From an uncultured Lachnospiraceae bacterium (GTDB lineage: Bacteria; Bacillota; Clostridia; Lachnospirales; Lachnospiraceae): a stretch of DNA of 8,245 nucleotides. Numbering within the stretch: the first letter of the stretch is position 1; each line of letters opens with the position of its first letter. The stretch spans positions 1-8,245 of the forward strand of contig URRQ01000064.1 of assembly GCA_900550235.1 (NCBI GenBank), given 5' to 3'. The notes below the pieces were generated by a model. The model did not search any database and was not told where the DNA came from. It saw nothing but the letters and a program-made list of their open reading frames with translations. Positions 1-6,370 of this stretch are shown here, piece after piece. Both the position numbers and the translations under genes were made by a program.

Positions 1-222
1 CGATATCAGTATGTATTGATGACGGGAGAACTGACAGGACATTTGAACCAGGTCGATCAGGAGGCCAGAGAGCAGGTGGAAACCTTGGTAAAGCAGATGG
101 TGGAGAAACAGGGTGTGACAGAACAACTGAAAATGCAGGATCAGATGAAATGGGTTGGATTGATGAATAATATCAAAGCCTGTGCAGAAGAAATTGTACT
201 GAAAGAGATAATATATGTTTAA
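1..222 (+). CDS. tnpV: TnpV-like transposon-encoded protein, C-terminal part
   Basis: The reading frame is open from base 1, so the gene starts outside the window; 73 residues and a TAA stop are visible. The fragment contains RYQYVLMTGELTGHLNQVD near its start, then a charged, Gln/Glu-rich probable helix with a KWVGLMNNIK segment. I recognise this as the C-terminal part of the small TnpV proteins carried by Tn4451-type and related clostridial mobile elements, whose molecular role is not firmly established. Internal TTG (16) and ATG (19) codons exist, but the frame continues upstream of them without a stop and the upstream residues fit the family, so this is a truncated view and not a 68-aa gene. 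It suggests that mobile-element DNA borders the defence island on the left. The family name rests on remembered sequence, not on a search. Confidence 0.72.
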   Translation, partial: RYQYVLMTGELTGHLNQVDQEAREQVETLVKQMVEKQGVTEQLKMQDQMKWVGLMNNIKACAEEIVLKEIIYV

Positions 223-230
223 AACCATTA

Positions 231-256
231 TGGCTGTATCAAAAAAGATGCAGCCA
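231..256. terminator. Convergent hairpin terminator between tnpV and vsr
   Basis: TGGCTGTATC (231-240) pairs with GATGCAGCCA (247-256) as a 10-bp stem with one G-T wobble around an A6 loop. It lies 8 nt past the tnpV stop and 11 nt past the vsr stop, exactly between two convergent genes. On the plus strand it is followed by the T-rich TAAATTTTATA, and on the minus strand by TAATGGTTTT. A bidirectional intrinsic terminator is the simplest reading, although neither T-tract is uninterrupted. Confidence 0.72.
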
Positions 257-267
257 TAAATTTTATA

Positions 268-720
268 CTATTCGTCAGAGGAATCGAAAGAAGAATCTGA
301 AAAGGTGCTGTCCCATATAGCTTCTTCAATAGCTTGAATACATTCGTCGGTATGTTTTTTGATATCTTGACCCCAGAAATGTATAACTGTATAACCCAGA
401 AACAAGAGTTTTTTATCAGTTTCAAAATCACGGGAACGATTACGTTCAATTTTTTTAATCCAGTAATCTGGATTTTTACCTTTTTCAAGACGGAGTTTTA
501 AGATTTCCCAGTCCTTTCCATGAAAAAATTCACTGTCGCAAAAAATAGCAATTTTGTATTTGGTCAGAACAATATCAGGAGAGCCGGGCAAGGCTTTATA
601 ATTTTTTCGATATCGATATCCTTTGTGCCATAGAGCTTTTCTGAGTTGAAGTTCTATGGATGTATCTTTGCTATGAATGCTACGCATATTTTTAGAGACA
701 GTTTCAGAATCACGAGACAT
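268..720 (-). CDS. vsr: Very short patch repair (Vsr) mismatch endonuclease
   Basis: A 150-aa protein, close to the 156 aa of E. coli Vsr. Vsr nicks 5' of the T in T:G mismatches that arise when 5-methylcytosine deaminates, which starts short-patch repair back to C:G. Visible family marks are MRSIHSKDTSIELQLRKAL near the N-terminus, LPGSPDI at 44-50 (D49 matches the catalytic Asp), FFHGKDW at 65-71 (H67 in the place of an active-site His), the YWIKKIERN segment at 87-94, and VIHFWGQDI at 112-120. The GCFWH-type cysteines of the zinc site in E. coli Vsr are absent, as in other Gram-positive members as I recall them. The tail is Ser/Asp-rich. GGTGG lies about 10 nt before the ATG. The gene diverges from an operon with two C5 methyltransferases, the usual partner of Vsr. 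Its substrate sequence presumably follows one of them. Confidence 0.92.
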   Translation of the reverse strand: MSRDSETVSKNMRSIHSKDTSIELQLRKALWHKGYRYRKNYKALPGSPDIVLTKYKIAIFCDSEFFHGKDWEILKLRLEKGKNPDYWIKKIERNRSRDFETDKKLLFLGYTVIHFWGQDIKKHTDECIQAIEEAIWDSTFSDSSFDSSDE

Positions 721-751
721 AAACGGGTCACCACCTTTGGGAATATTAATT

Positions 752-780
752 ATTCTAACAAGTTAAAGGAAAAGATACAA
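752..780 (-). promoter_or_regulatory. Predicted vsr promoter
   Basis: On the minus strand TTGTAT (775-780) and TAGAAT (752-757) are separated by 17 nt. The -10 is preceded by TGT, giving an extended -10 (TGTTAGAAT), which would compensate for a poor -35. It lies about 30 nt upstream of the vsr ATG. This is a pattern match only. Confidence 0.5.
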
Positions 781-844
781 GTACCATTGGCTGTTGGACA
801 TGAATTATTTGATTGACGGTATAAAGGCTATGATTTATACTTGT
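758..844. repeat. Three ACAAGT/ACTTGT copies in the divergent promoter region (candidate operator)
   Basis: The hexamer ACAAGT occurs at 758-763 and 777-782, and as its reverse complement ACTTGT at 839-844. The last two extend to a 7-bp inverted match (ACAAGTA at 777-783, TACTTGT at 838-844). The first copy touches the vsr extended -10, the second the vsr -35, and the third the -10 of the HTH operon. Regulation by the 69-aa HTH protein is an inference from placement. Part of the match could reflect the TTG and TA bases that promoters share. Confidence 0.4.
813..841 (+). promoter_or_regulatory. Predicted promoter of the R-M/defence operon
   Basis: TTGACG (813-818), a 17-nt spacer and TATACT (836-841) form a near-consensus vegetative sigma promoter, the best in the intergenic region. 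It would start transcription around 848, about 30 nt before the HTH gene. No equally good promoter was noticed inside the operon, so it probably serves all six genes. Confidence 0.7.
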
Positions 845-879
845 AAAGTAAGAGTTGATTAAAAGACGAGGTACCCGAA

Positions 880-1089
880 ATGACGATTTCTGAACAAATC
901 AAGGTGCTGTGTGTGAGATCAGATATTAGTATAGCTGAGCTTGCACGGCGAATAGGGACAACACCACAGAATTTTAATGGGAAAATGAAAAGAGAGAGTT
1001 TTACCATAGCTGAACTAGAAGATATAGCAGATGCGGTAAACAGTTCTTTTGAAAGAAAGTTCGTATTAAAAAACGGAGAGAAAGTTTAA
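880..1089 (+). CDS. Small HTH (Cro/C1-like) regulator, possible controller of the R-M operon
   Basis: A 69-aa protein that is almost entirely one helix-turn-helix domain: ISIAELARRIGTTPQNFNGK (17-36) gives the two HTH helices, followed by a FTIAELEDIADAV helix typical of XRE-family proteins. It has no effector domain. As the first gene of an R-M operon it occupies the place of a controller (C) protein, which delays restriction until methylation is established; that role is inferred. GAGG (868-871) lies 8 nt before the ATG. Its TAA overlaps the next ATG by one base (TAATG), so translation of the methyltransferase is probably coupled to it. Candidate target sites are the ACAAGT repeats upstream. 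Resemblance to a true C protein was not established; it could also be a methyltransferase-specific repressor. Confidence 0.75.
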   Translation: MTISEQIKVLCVRSDISIAELARRIGTTPQNFNGKMKRESFTIAELEDIADAVNSSFERKFVLKNGEKV

Positions 1090-2297
1090 TGCATAAAAAT
1101 ATAAAACAGAATGATTATAGTAGATATGCTGCTAATAGAGATGTTATTTCTTTGTTTTCTGGAGCAATGGGGTTAGACATTGGACTGGGAAAAGCAGGTT
1201 TAAATATAGTGATTGGACAAGATTTTGACGTAGCGTGCGTGAAAACTATGAAAGCTAATGGCCATAAGGTTTTGGGTGGGGATATTAGAGAAATACAGCC
1301 ACAACAACTGCTAGATATGACAGGATTATCAGTAGGAGAACCATTTTTGATTTGTGGGGGACCGCCATGCCAGCCTTTTTCAACTGCAGGAAAAAGATTG
1401 GGGATAAATGATCCTAGAGGAAGTTTATTTATGGATTTTATTCGTATGATAGATTACATACGACCTCGATTTTTTGTAATGGAAAATGTAAAAGGAATTA
1501 TGTCATCACCGTTAAAACATGTACCTTTATCTGAAAGGGATGAAAGTGATCCTGAACAAAAGTTAGGTACAGTGCTTGACGTAATTCTATCTGAATTTAA
1601 CAAATTAGGATATAAAACGGTATATGGAGTACTTGATGCTGTAAACTATGGCGTTCCGCAGTTTAGAGAGAGATTTGTATTAATTGGGAGTCGTGATGAT
1701 GAAGAAATATTTCTGCCAATTCCAACACATTTTCAGATGCATCAAGATAAGAAATATCAATGGCAGACAGTTAGAAGCGCAATAGAAGATTTGGAATTTA
1801 AGAATGGAGAATGTGCAACATTGAGTGAAGAAAGGTTGAAATTCTTGAAAATGGTTCCAGAAGGTGGAAACTGGAGAGATTTGCCAGAGGATATTATTCC
1901 TATTGCAATGGGAGGGGCATATAAATCAGGGGGAGGAAAAGTTGGATTTTATAGAAGACTATCATATGACCAGCCTTCACCAACAGTAGTTACTTCCCCG
2001 GTTCAGAAGGCAACAATGATGTGCCATCCGACACAGAATAGGCCGTTAAGTGTAAAAGAGTATGCAAGAATTCAGCAATTTCCTGATAACTGGGTATTTA
2101 CTGGGACAACAGCGGCAAAATACCGTCAAATAGGTAATGCTGTTCCGGTAGGATTAGCTGAAGCTATTGGGAAAACAGTACTTTCTGTAGCTGATAATAC
2201 AGCTGTGGTTCAAACAAAACGCTTTAGAGGTACAAATGTACATAATAAAATTAGAAATGCAATAGAATTGGGAGGGAGTTTATATGCCGTTAAATAA
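1089..2297 (+). CDS. DNA (cytosine-5)-methyltransferase, first of two
   Basis: A 402-aa enzyme that transfers methyl from S-adenosylmethionine to C5 of cytosine in a specific site. The C5-MTase motifs appear in canonical order: motif I LFSGAMGLDIGL (22-33), motif IV GGPPCQPFSTAGKR with catalytic C94, motif VI ENVKG (132-136), motif VIII QFRERFVLIG (191-200), motif IX RRLSYDQPSPTV (289-300) and motif X QIGNAVP (347-353). The target recognition region is about 200-288 and contains a Gly-rich GGAYKSGGGKVGFY stretch. About 35 residues follow the last conserved helix. GGAGAG lies 8 nt before the ATG, which overlaps the HTH stop. The gene overlaps the downstream endonuclease gene by 14 nt, pointing to it as the cognate modification enzyme. 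All key residues are intact, so activity is expected. The specificity cannot be read from sequence by eye. Confidence 0.96.
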   Translation: MHKNIKQNDYSRYAANRDVISLFSGAMGLDIGLGKAGLNIVIGQDFDVACVKTMKANGHKVLGGDIREIQPQQLLDMTGLSVGEPFLICGGPPCQPFSTAGKRLGINDPRGSLFMDFIRMIDYIRPRFFVMENVKGIMSSPLKHVPLSERDESDPEQKLGTVLDVILSEFNKLGYKTVYGVLDAVNYGVPQFRERFVLIGSRDDEEIFLPIPTHFQMHQDKKYQWQTVRSAIEDLEFKNGECATLSEERLKFLKMVPEGGNWRDLPEDIIPIAMGGAYKSGGGKVGFYRRLSYDQPSPTVVTSPVQKATMMCHPTQNRPLSVKEYARIQQFPDNWVFTGTTAAKYRQIGNAVPVGLAEAIGKTVLSVADNTAVVQTKRFRGTNVHNKIRNAIELGGSLYAVK

Positions 2298-3024
2298 TTT
2301 ATATGATGAACAGGCGGTGATTCAGGCGATTGCATCTGCATTGGAAACATTTTATGGAACGTTAATTGAAAAGATAGATGGATTAAGTATCCAGAAGGTA
2401 ATGAGACGAAAAAATCCGTATTTATATCGTGCAAAAGCTATGCAGAGTGCAAATGAAATTGTGGATTCAGTACTTACCGCATTTGTAAGTTCAAGTGAAG
2501 AGACCATTTTCGGTAATTGTTTTTTTGAACCGATTGCTATTGCTGCAAGTGGCGGGAACAAAGCATTGGCAGAAGGTATTGATATTATGATTCAGAATAA
2601 TGAGACTAATACAATTTCTGCAATAGCTGTTAAAAGTGGGCCGTCCGTATTCAATGCAGACAGTAAAAAACGTCAGGAGCAGAATTTTACAGCTGCGTCT
2701 AAATTGGCACAGCAAGCAAAAGCAAGATATGAAGCATATATCGGCTATTGTTATGGAAAAAAGAAAGAATCCGGCAGAGGAAAGCCTAAAATGTATCAGG
2801 AACTGGCTGGGAAACGTTTTTGGGCGGAATTAACCGGAGACGAGGAATTTTATATAAAGATTATTGGATATATGGGAACTATGCCAGAAAAGTATGTTGC
2901 TGATTATAAAGAAAGTTATAACAGAGCAGCCAATAGGTTGGTTAGAGAGTTCGCAAATAGTTTCTGCCGGGAAGATGGAAGTATAGATTGGGAGAAATTG
3001 GTGGAATTTAATTCGGGAGATTGA
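2284..3024 (+). CDS. Probable type II restriction endonuclease, PmeII-like
   Basis: A 246-aa soluble protein that I assign to the PmeII-like type II endonucleases from remembered family features: MRRKNPYLYRAKAM (40-53), a SSSEETIFGNCFFE block (69-82), then AEGIDIMI (96-103) and SAIAVKSGPSVFN (112-124). The last two resemble the PD-(D/E)XK nuclease core, with D100 and K117 as likely metal-site residues. The usual Glu two residues before the Lys is Ala (A115), so an acidic residue may come from elsewhere, perhaps E72 or E73. GGAGGG (2271-2276) lies 7 nt before the ATG, which is inside the end of the methyltransferase gene. That tight coupling to a C5 methyltransferase independently supports a restriction role: cutting unmethylated DNA at the site the partner protects. 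The nuclease class is fairly safe from motif and context; the family name is less so, and no cut site is known. Confidence 0.72.
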   Translation: MPLNNLYDEQAVIQAIASALETFYGTLIEKIDGLSIQKVMRRKNPYLYRAKAMQSANEIVDSVLTAFVSSSEETIFGNCFFEPIAIAASGGNKALAEGIDIMIQNNETNTISAIAVKSGPSVFNADSKKRQEQNFTAASKLAQQAKARYEAYIGYCYGKKKESGRGKPKMYQELAGKRFWAELTGDEEFYIKIIGYMGTMPEKYVADYKESYNRAANRLVREFANSFCREDGSIDWEKLVEFNSGD

Positions 3025-3032
3025 TTATTTAC

Positions 3033-3065
3033 AGGAGGAGCACAAAATGTGCGGTATTTAGAATG
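3033..3065 (+). promoter_or_regulatory. SD plus four-codon mini-ORF (MCGI-stop) leading into the second methyltransferase
   Basis: AGGAGG (3033-3038) lies 8 nt before ATG 3047, an ideal spacing, but that frame ends after four codons at TAG 3059-3061. The methyltransferase ATG begins one base later, at 3063, where the same SD would be 24 nt away. Ribosomes could therefore be captured at the mini-ORF and reinitiate on the methyltransferase. The alternative is start at TTG 3021, in frame, overlapping the endonuclease stop and adding 14 residues that the family does not need. Confidence 0.5.
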
Positions 3066-4193
3066 AAAAAGATAAAACTGTATTCCTTTTTTTCAGGATG
3101 TGGATTGTTAGATTTAGGTATGGAAGAGGCGGGATTTGATATTGCGATGGTTTCTGAAAAGTATGAACCATTTCTTGAAGCATATAAATATTCGCGAAAA
3201 AAGATGAAAATAAAGGAACCAGAACATGGGTACTTCAATGATGACATATGTGATTATTTAGAAGAAAATTCAAAACTAGATGTTCTTATTGAAAATGACA
3301 AAAAAGATAGCATAATTGGATTTATTGGTGGGCCTCCATGTCCTGATTTTTCAACCGCTGGAAAAAATAAAGGAATTAATGGCGACAATGGTAAGTTATC
3401 AAAAACATATTTTGAACTCATTTGCAAAGAAAAACCCGATTTTTTTATTTTTGAAAATGTAAAAGGCTTATGGCGAACAAAAAAACATAAAGAATTTTAT
3501 GATAAGATGTACAATAAGATGAAAAAACAAGGATATTACTTATTGGATAAATTATTGAATTCTTTAGAATATGGCGTACCACAGGAACGCGAGCGTGTCA
3601 TAATGATTGGTATAAAGGTTAGAAATCAAAAGGATAAAGATCAACTAAAAGATATTGTGAAAAATTTCAATTGGGGAATACGAGAGTATAATGTTTTAGA
3701 AACGATTCGTAATATTGATTGGCCTGATACGGAGCCTTTTAGAGAAAATTCCGTGACACAACCACCACAGGATATTATAAAAGAATTAACAATACAATAT
3801 TGGTTTGATAAAAATGATGTAGAGAATCATCCTAATTCCGAAAACTTTTTTCAACCCAAGGCGGGATTGGCAAGAATGCAAACTATTGAAGAAGGAGACG
3901 TTTCGAGAAAATCATTTAAGCGTTTGCATAGATGGAGGTATTCTCCTACTGCTGCATATGGAAACAATGAAGTACATTTGCATCCATATAAAGTAAGGAG
4001 ATTAAGCATTGCAGAAGTATTGGCAATTCAATCGGTGCCTCCTGAATTTGAACTTCCATCAAATATGTCTTTGACTGATATGTTTAAAACAGTTGGAAAT
4101 GGTGTACCTGTTTTAATGGCGGCAAAATTTGGACGAGAATTGAAACCATTATTGGAAATGTATTTTAAAGATACGAGGGATAATACTATATGA
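3063..4193 (+). CDS. DNA (cytosine-5)-methyltransferase, second, PPCPDF variant
   Basis: A 376-aa enzyme counted from ATG 3063, chosen because MKKIKLYSFFSGCGLLDLG starts right at motif I as family members do. Motif IV reads GGPPCPDFSTAGKNKG with catalytic C93, so Pro-Asp replaces the usual Gln-Pro after Cys. Motif VI is FENVKGLW (starting near 130), motif VIII is VPQERERVIMIG (near 172-183), and motif X is TVGNGVPVLMA (near 343-353). The long stretch between VIII and X carries the target recognition domain and differs from the first methyltransferase, so the two probably have different targets. They could modify the two strands of one asymmetric site or two separate sites. The gene follows the endonuclease gene and overlaps the next gene by 4 nt (ATGA), tying it physically to the NTase-DUF262 pair. 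All catalytic motifs are present. Confidence 0.93.
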   Translation: MKKIKLYSFFSGCGLLDLGMEEAGFDIAMVSEKYEPFLEAYKYSRKKMKIKEPEHGYFNDDICDYLEENSKLDVLIENDKKDSIIGFIGGPPCPDFSTAGKNKGINGDNGKLSKTYFELICKEKPDFFIFENVKGLWRTKKHKEFYDKMYNKMKKQGYYLLDKLLNSLEYGVPQERERVIMIGIKVRNQKDKDQLKDIVKNFNWGIREYNVLETIRNIDWPDTEPFRENSVTQPPQDIIKELTIQYWFDKNDVENHPNSENFFQPKAGLARMQTIEEGDVSRKSFKRLHRWRYSPTAAYGNNEVHLHPYKVRRLSIAEVLAIQSVPPEFELPSNMSLTDMFKTVGNGVPVLMAAKFGRELKPLLEMYFKDTRDNTI

Positions 4194-4807
4194 TATATAC
4201 AGAGGATGACATAAAGAAGGATTTATTAAAAACAAATGTAAAAGAATTCTATATGAAATATTTGCTACGTGCTGATAATTGGTATTTTGAAAGAATATTA
4301 AATATCGATGAGAAAGATATTATTCATGCAGTTGATGATTTTAAAATGTTGGTGAGTGATGCTTTTGATATTGGATTTAATAATACAGTTATGGTTGGAA
4401 GTGCAAAGCTAGGAATGAGTCTTTCACCAGAAAAATTTCTTAAGCATTTTACTGATGAAGGAGATAATCCGTCAGATATTGATATAGCTATCATATCTAC
4501 ACAATTATTTGATTATTTTTGGCGACTGTTTAGAATGTCGTATAACATTACAAATAAAAAGTATTATCGTTATATATCTAGGGGAATATATAGAGGCTAT
4601 ATTTCAGATACTGATTTATTAAATATTGAAGAATGTCGTGTTGAGTGGATAAAAAAGAGTAATGCTGCTACCAAAAGTCTACAACGTGATATGTATTTTA
4701 AGCATGAGATTCACTATAGAATATATCGAGATTGGAAAGATTTAGAAGAATATCATATACAATCTATTGAACAATTGAAAGGAGATTTAAACGGGTATGG
4801 CCAATAA
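4190..4807 (+). CDS. Nucleotidyltransferase-like protein with GS and DxD motifs
   Basis: A 205-aa protein with the pattern of the DNA polymerase beta-like nucleotidyltransferase fold: VMVGSAKLGMS (67-77), with G70-S71 as the phosphate-binding turn, then SDIDIAII (95-102), with D96 and D98 as the metal-binding pair. A third catalytic acid is not obvious by eye; D139, D142 or the E147-E148 pair are possible. An N-terminal helical region of about 60 residues precedes the fold, and the C-terminal third is rich in aromatic and basic residues. It overlaps the methyltransferase stop by 4 nt and the DUF262 start by 11 nt, so the three are translated as a unit. Such folds transfer NMP to small molecules, tRNA or proteins, or make cyclic nucleotides. 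I see nothing that picks one, and it is too short for a typical CD-NTase. GAGGG lies 10 nt before the ATG. Confidence 0.7.
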   Translation: MIYTEDDIKKDLLKTNVKEFYMKYLLRADNWYFERILNIDEKDIIHAVDDFKMLVSDAFDIGFNNTVMVGSAKLGMSLSPEKFLKHFTDEGDNPSDIDIAIISTQLFDYFWRLFRMSYNITNKKYYRYISRGIYRGYISDTDLLNIEECRVEWIKKSNAATKSLQRDMYFKHEIHYRIYRDWKDLEEYHIQSIEQLKGDLNGYGQ

Positions 4808-5948
4808 ATTTTCGAGAAACACAATGAAAATAACACAAATTTATAATGGATTTAAAGATGAAGAATTGGTTGTGGATAAAACATATCAACGTAAAAAAGT
4901 TTGGGGAGATAAGGATAATATAAGATTGATTGAAACTATTTTGTTGGATTTGGTCATTCCTGAAATATTTATGTGGGATTATGACACGGATCCTAATACG
5001 GGGAAGACGATTACACATATAGTGGATGGGCAACAAAGGATTAATGCTATCTTTGAGTATATTGCAGGAAAATATAAATTACAAAAAAAACATTTAATTG
5101 ATGAGGAGATAAAGAAGAAATATGCAGACAGATATTTTTATGAACTAGATGATGATACAAAAAAAGCAATTTGGTCATATGAAATGTCAATAGTAAATTT
5201 GGATAAGCATTTTTCAAAGGATGAAGTGAGGAATATGTTTTATAGACTTAATTTGACAGATTATAGTCTTAATGAACAGGAAAAAAGAAAAAGTTGGGAC
5301 AGCGAATTTGGAAAAGTATCTGAACAATTGGCTAATGAAATTTTTTGGCAAGATTACAAAATATTCAGTACCGCTGATGTTAGAAGAATGAGAGATGTAG
5401 AATATTGTAGTAGTATTCTGTTATTGGCAAGAGAAGGTATACTTGATCAAACGAAAGGGGATAGATTGGATCAAATATATAGAGAACTTGGAGAAGAATA
5501 TGTGGATTCAAAAGAGGATATAGAAAAAGTTCATAATGCAATGGAGTTAATTAAAATTATTACAGAAGATAAAACAAACGGATTCGTAAATAAAAAAATT
5601 CAGATGTATACTCTTTTTTGTGTTATGTTTGATTTCTCTGAAAAAAAGATTTCTATATCACAAGATATGGTGGAAAAGCTAAAGATATTTATACAATGTT
5701 ATACGCTTTTTAAAAATGAATATGAGATTGAGTCTGAATCAACAGAGGAACAAAGAACAATTGAATATTTAAAAAAATATAAGCTTGCGTCTTCAGAAGG
5801 AGTTAATAAAATTGGAAATAGGATGATTCGTTTTGAAGTTTTGAAAAAAGTTTTATTGCAAACAGATGGAATAGAAACAGATATTTTTGAAAAAACAGCA
5901 AGAAAAATGGAGAAAATGAATAGCAGTGAAGAAGAAACTGATGGATAA
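4797..5948 (+). CDS. DUF262 (GmrS/SspE-type) protein without an HNH domain
   Basis: A 383-aa soluble protein. The N-terminal half has the DUF262 hallmarks: TYQRKKVW (29-36), HIVDGQQRINAIFEY (74-88) with the D77-G-Q-Q-R81 signature, and FYRLNLTDYSLNEQE (148-162). DUF262 is a ParB/sulfiredoxin-like nucleotide-using domain found in GmrSD type IV restriction and in SspE of phosphorothioation defence, where it couples NTP hydrolysis to sensing of DNA modification. Both usually carry a nuclease domain such as DUF1524. No HNH-like His cluster is seen here, and the remaining 220 residues are a charged helical region that I do not recognise, ending in an acidic Glu-rich tail. It is the last gene of the operon and overlaps the NTase-like gene. 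AAGGAG (4779-4784) lies 12 nt upstream of the ATG, rather far. A role in anti-phage defence is inferred from family and context. Confidence 0.85.
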   Translation: MANKFSRNTMKITQIYNGFKDEELVVDKTYQRKKVWGDKDNIRLIETILLDLVIPEIFMWDYDTDPNTGKTITHIVDGQQRINAIFEYIAGKYKLQKKHLIDEEIKKKYADRYFYELDDDTKKAIWSYEMSIVNLDKHFSKDEVRNMFYRLNLTDYSLNEQEKRKSWDSEFGKVSEQLANEIFWQDYKIFSTADVRRMRDVEYCSSILLLAREGILDQTKGDRLDQIYRELGEEYVDSKEDIEKVHNAMELIKIITEDKTNGFVNKKIQMYTLFCVMFDFSEKKISISQDMVEKLKIFIQCYTLFKNEYEIESESTEEQRTIEYLKKYKLASSEGVNKIGNRMIRFEVLKKVLLQTDGIETDIFEKTARKMEKMNSSEEETDG

Positions 5949-6116
5949 TCTTTTGTTGTGTGAAATATAGATACATTTAGGAATGTAGGTTTATTGTTGG
6001 TAGTCTTTGGTAATTCATCTTCGCAAAAACTTGGTTAGATGGCGTTTAACGTTGTTTTTCATGTAGTTAAGACAAATAAAAAGAATGGATTTAAGATTGC
6101 AAAGGATAGTGCTTTA

Positions 6117-6135
6117 TGGCTCTATTTTGGCTCTA
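6117..6135. repeat. Paired TGGCTCTA direct repeat, 11-bp period
   Basis: TGGCTCTA occurs at 6117-6124 and again at 6128-6135, separated by TTT, so the two copies sit about one helical turn apart on the same face of DNA. Integrase arm-type sites often look like this; that reading is an inference. Confidence 0.5.
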
Positions 6136-6256
6136 ATAATTTGGTGCGAGAAAAATATCAGATATAATTCAGAGAATATGAATACAAAACAACACAAATG
6201 TGTATTGAAAAGTACCTGAAATATCCTATCCGCACCCGAGTTTGAATAGTAAACAG

Positions 6257-6296
6257 AGAGCCGGGAAGCCGCATAAACAGCGGACTTTCCGGCTCT
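6257..6296. other. Strong 16-bp hairpin without a T-tract
   Basis: AGAGCCGGGAAG (6257-6268) pairs with CTTTCCGGCTCT (6285-6296) over 12 bp with one G-T wobble. The stem continues inside as CCGC (6269-6272) with GCGG (6280-6283), past one bulged A at 6284, around the loop ATAAACA. No run of T follows on either strand, so it is not a textbook intrinsic terminator. It may be a structured transcript end, or a recombination or replication-related hairpin. Confidence 0.6.
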
Positions 6297-6308
6297 TAGT
6301 ATGTGTTG

Positions 6309-6326
6309 TGATACCTTTTTGATACC
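6309..6326. repeat. Paired TGATACC direct repeat, 11-bp period
   Basis: TGATACC occurs at 6309-6315 and 6320-6326, again with an 11-bp period and a T-only spacer, the same design as the pair at 6117-6135 but with a different core sequence. Together they suggest protein-binding arms flanking the hairpin. Confidence 0.45.
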
Positions 6327-6370
6327 TATATCTTGATTATTCATCTGGTTTGCACTATAATCTGTAATGT

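Noticed and set aside
2210..2715. Minus-strand ORFs of 69-74 codons inside the methyltransferase and endonuclease genes
   Set aside because: They lie antisense to strong coding frames, have no SD and no family-like sequence.
2636..2833. 65-codon plus-strand ORF in another frame within the endonuclease gene
   Set aside because: It is a shadow of the real frame with no SD of its own.
3021..3062. TTG 3021 as the start of the second methyltransferase
   Set aside because: It adds 14 residues before motif I that the family lacks and has no SD at proper distance; ATG 3063 is preferred, though reinitiation is needed to explain its ribosome entry.
6114..6344. 76-codon minus-strand ORF in the intergenic region
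   Set aside because: It runs through the 16-bp hairpin and both repeat pairs, has no recognisable domain or good SD, and its composition is incoherent.
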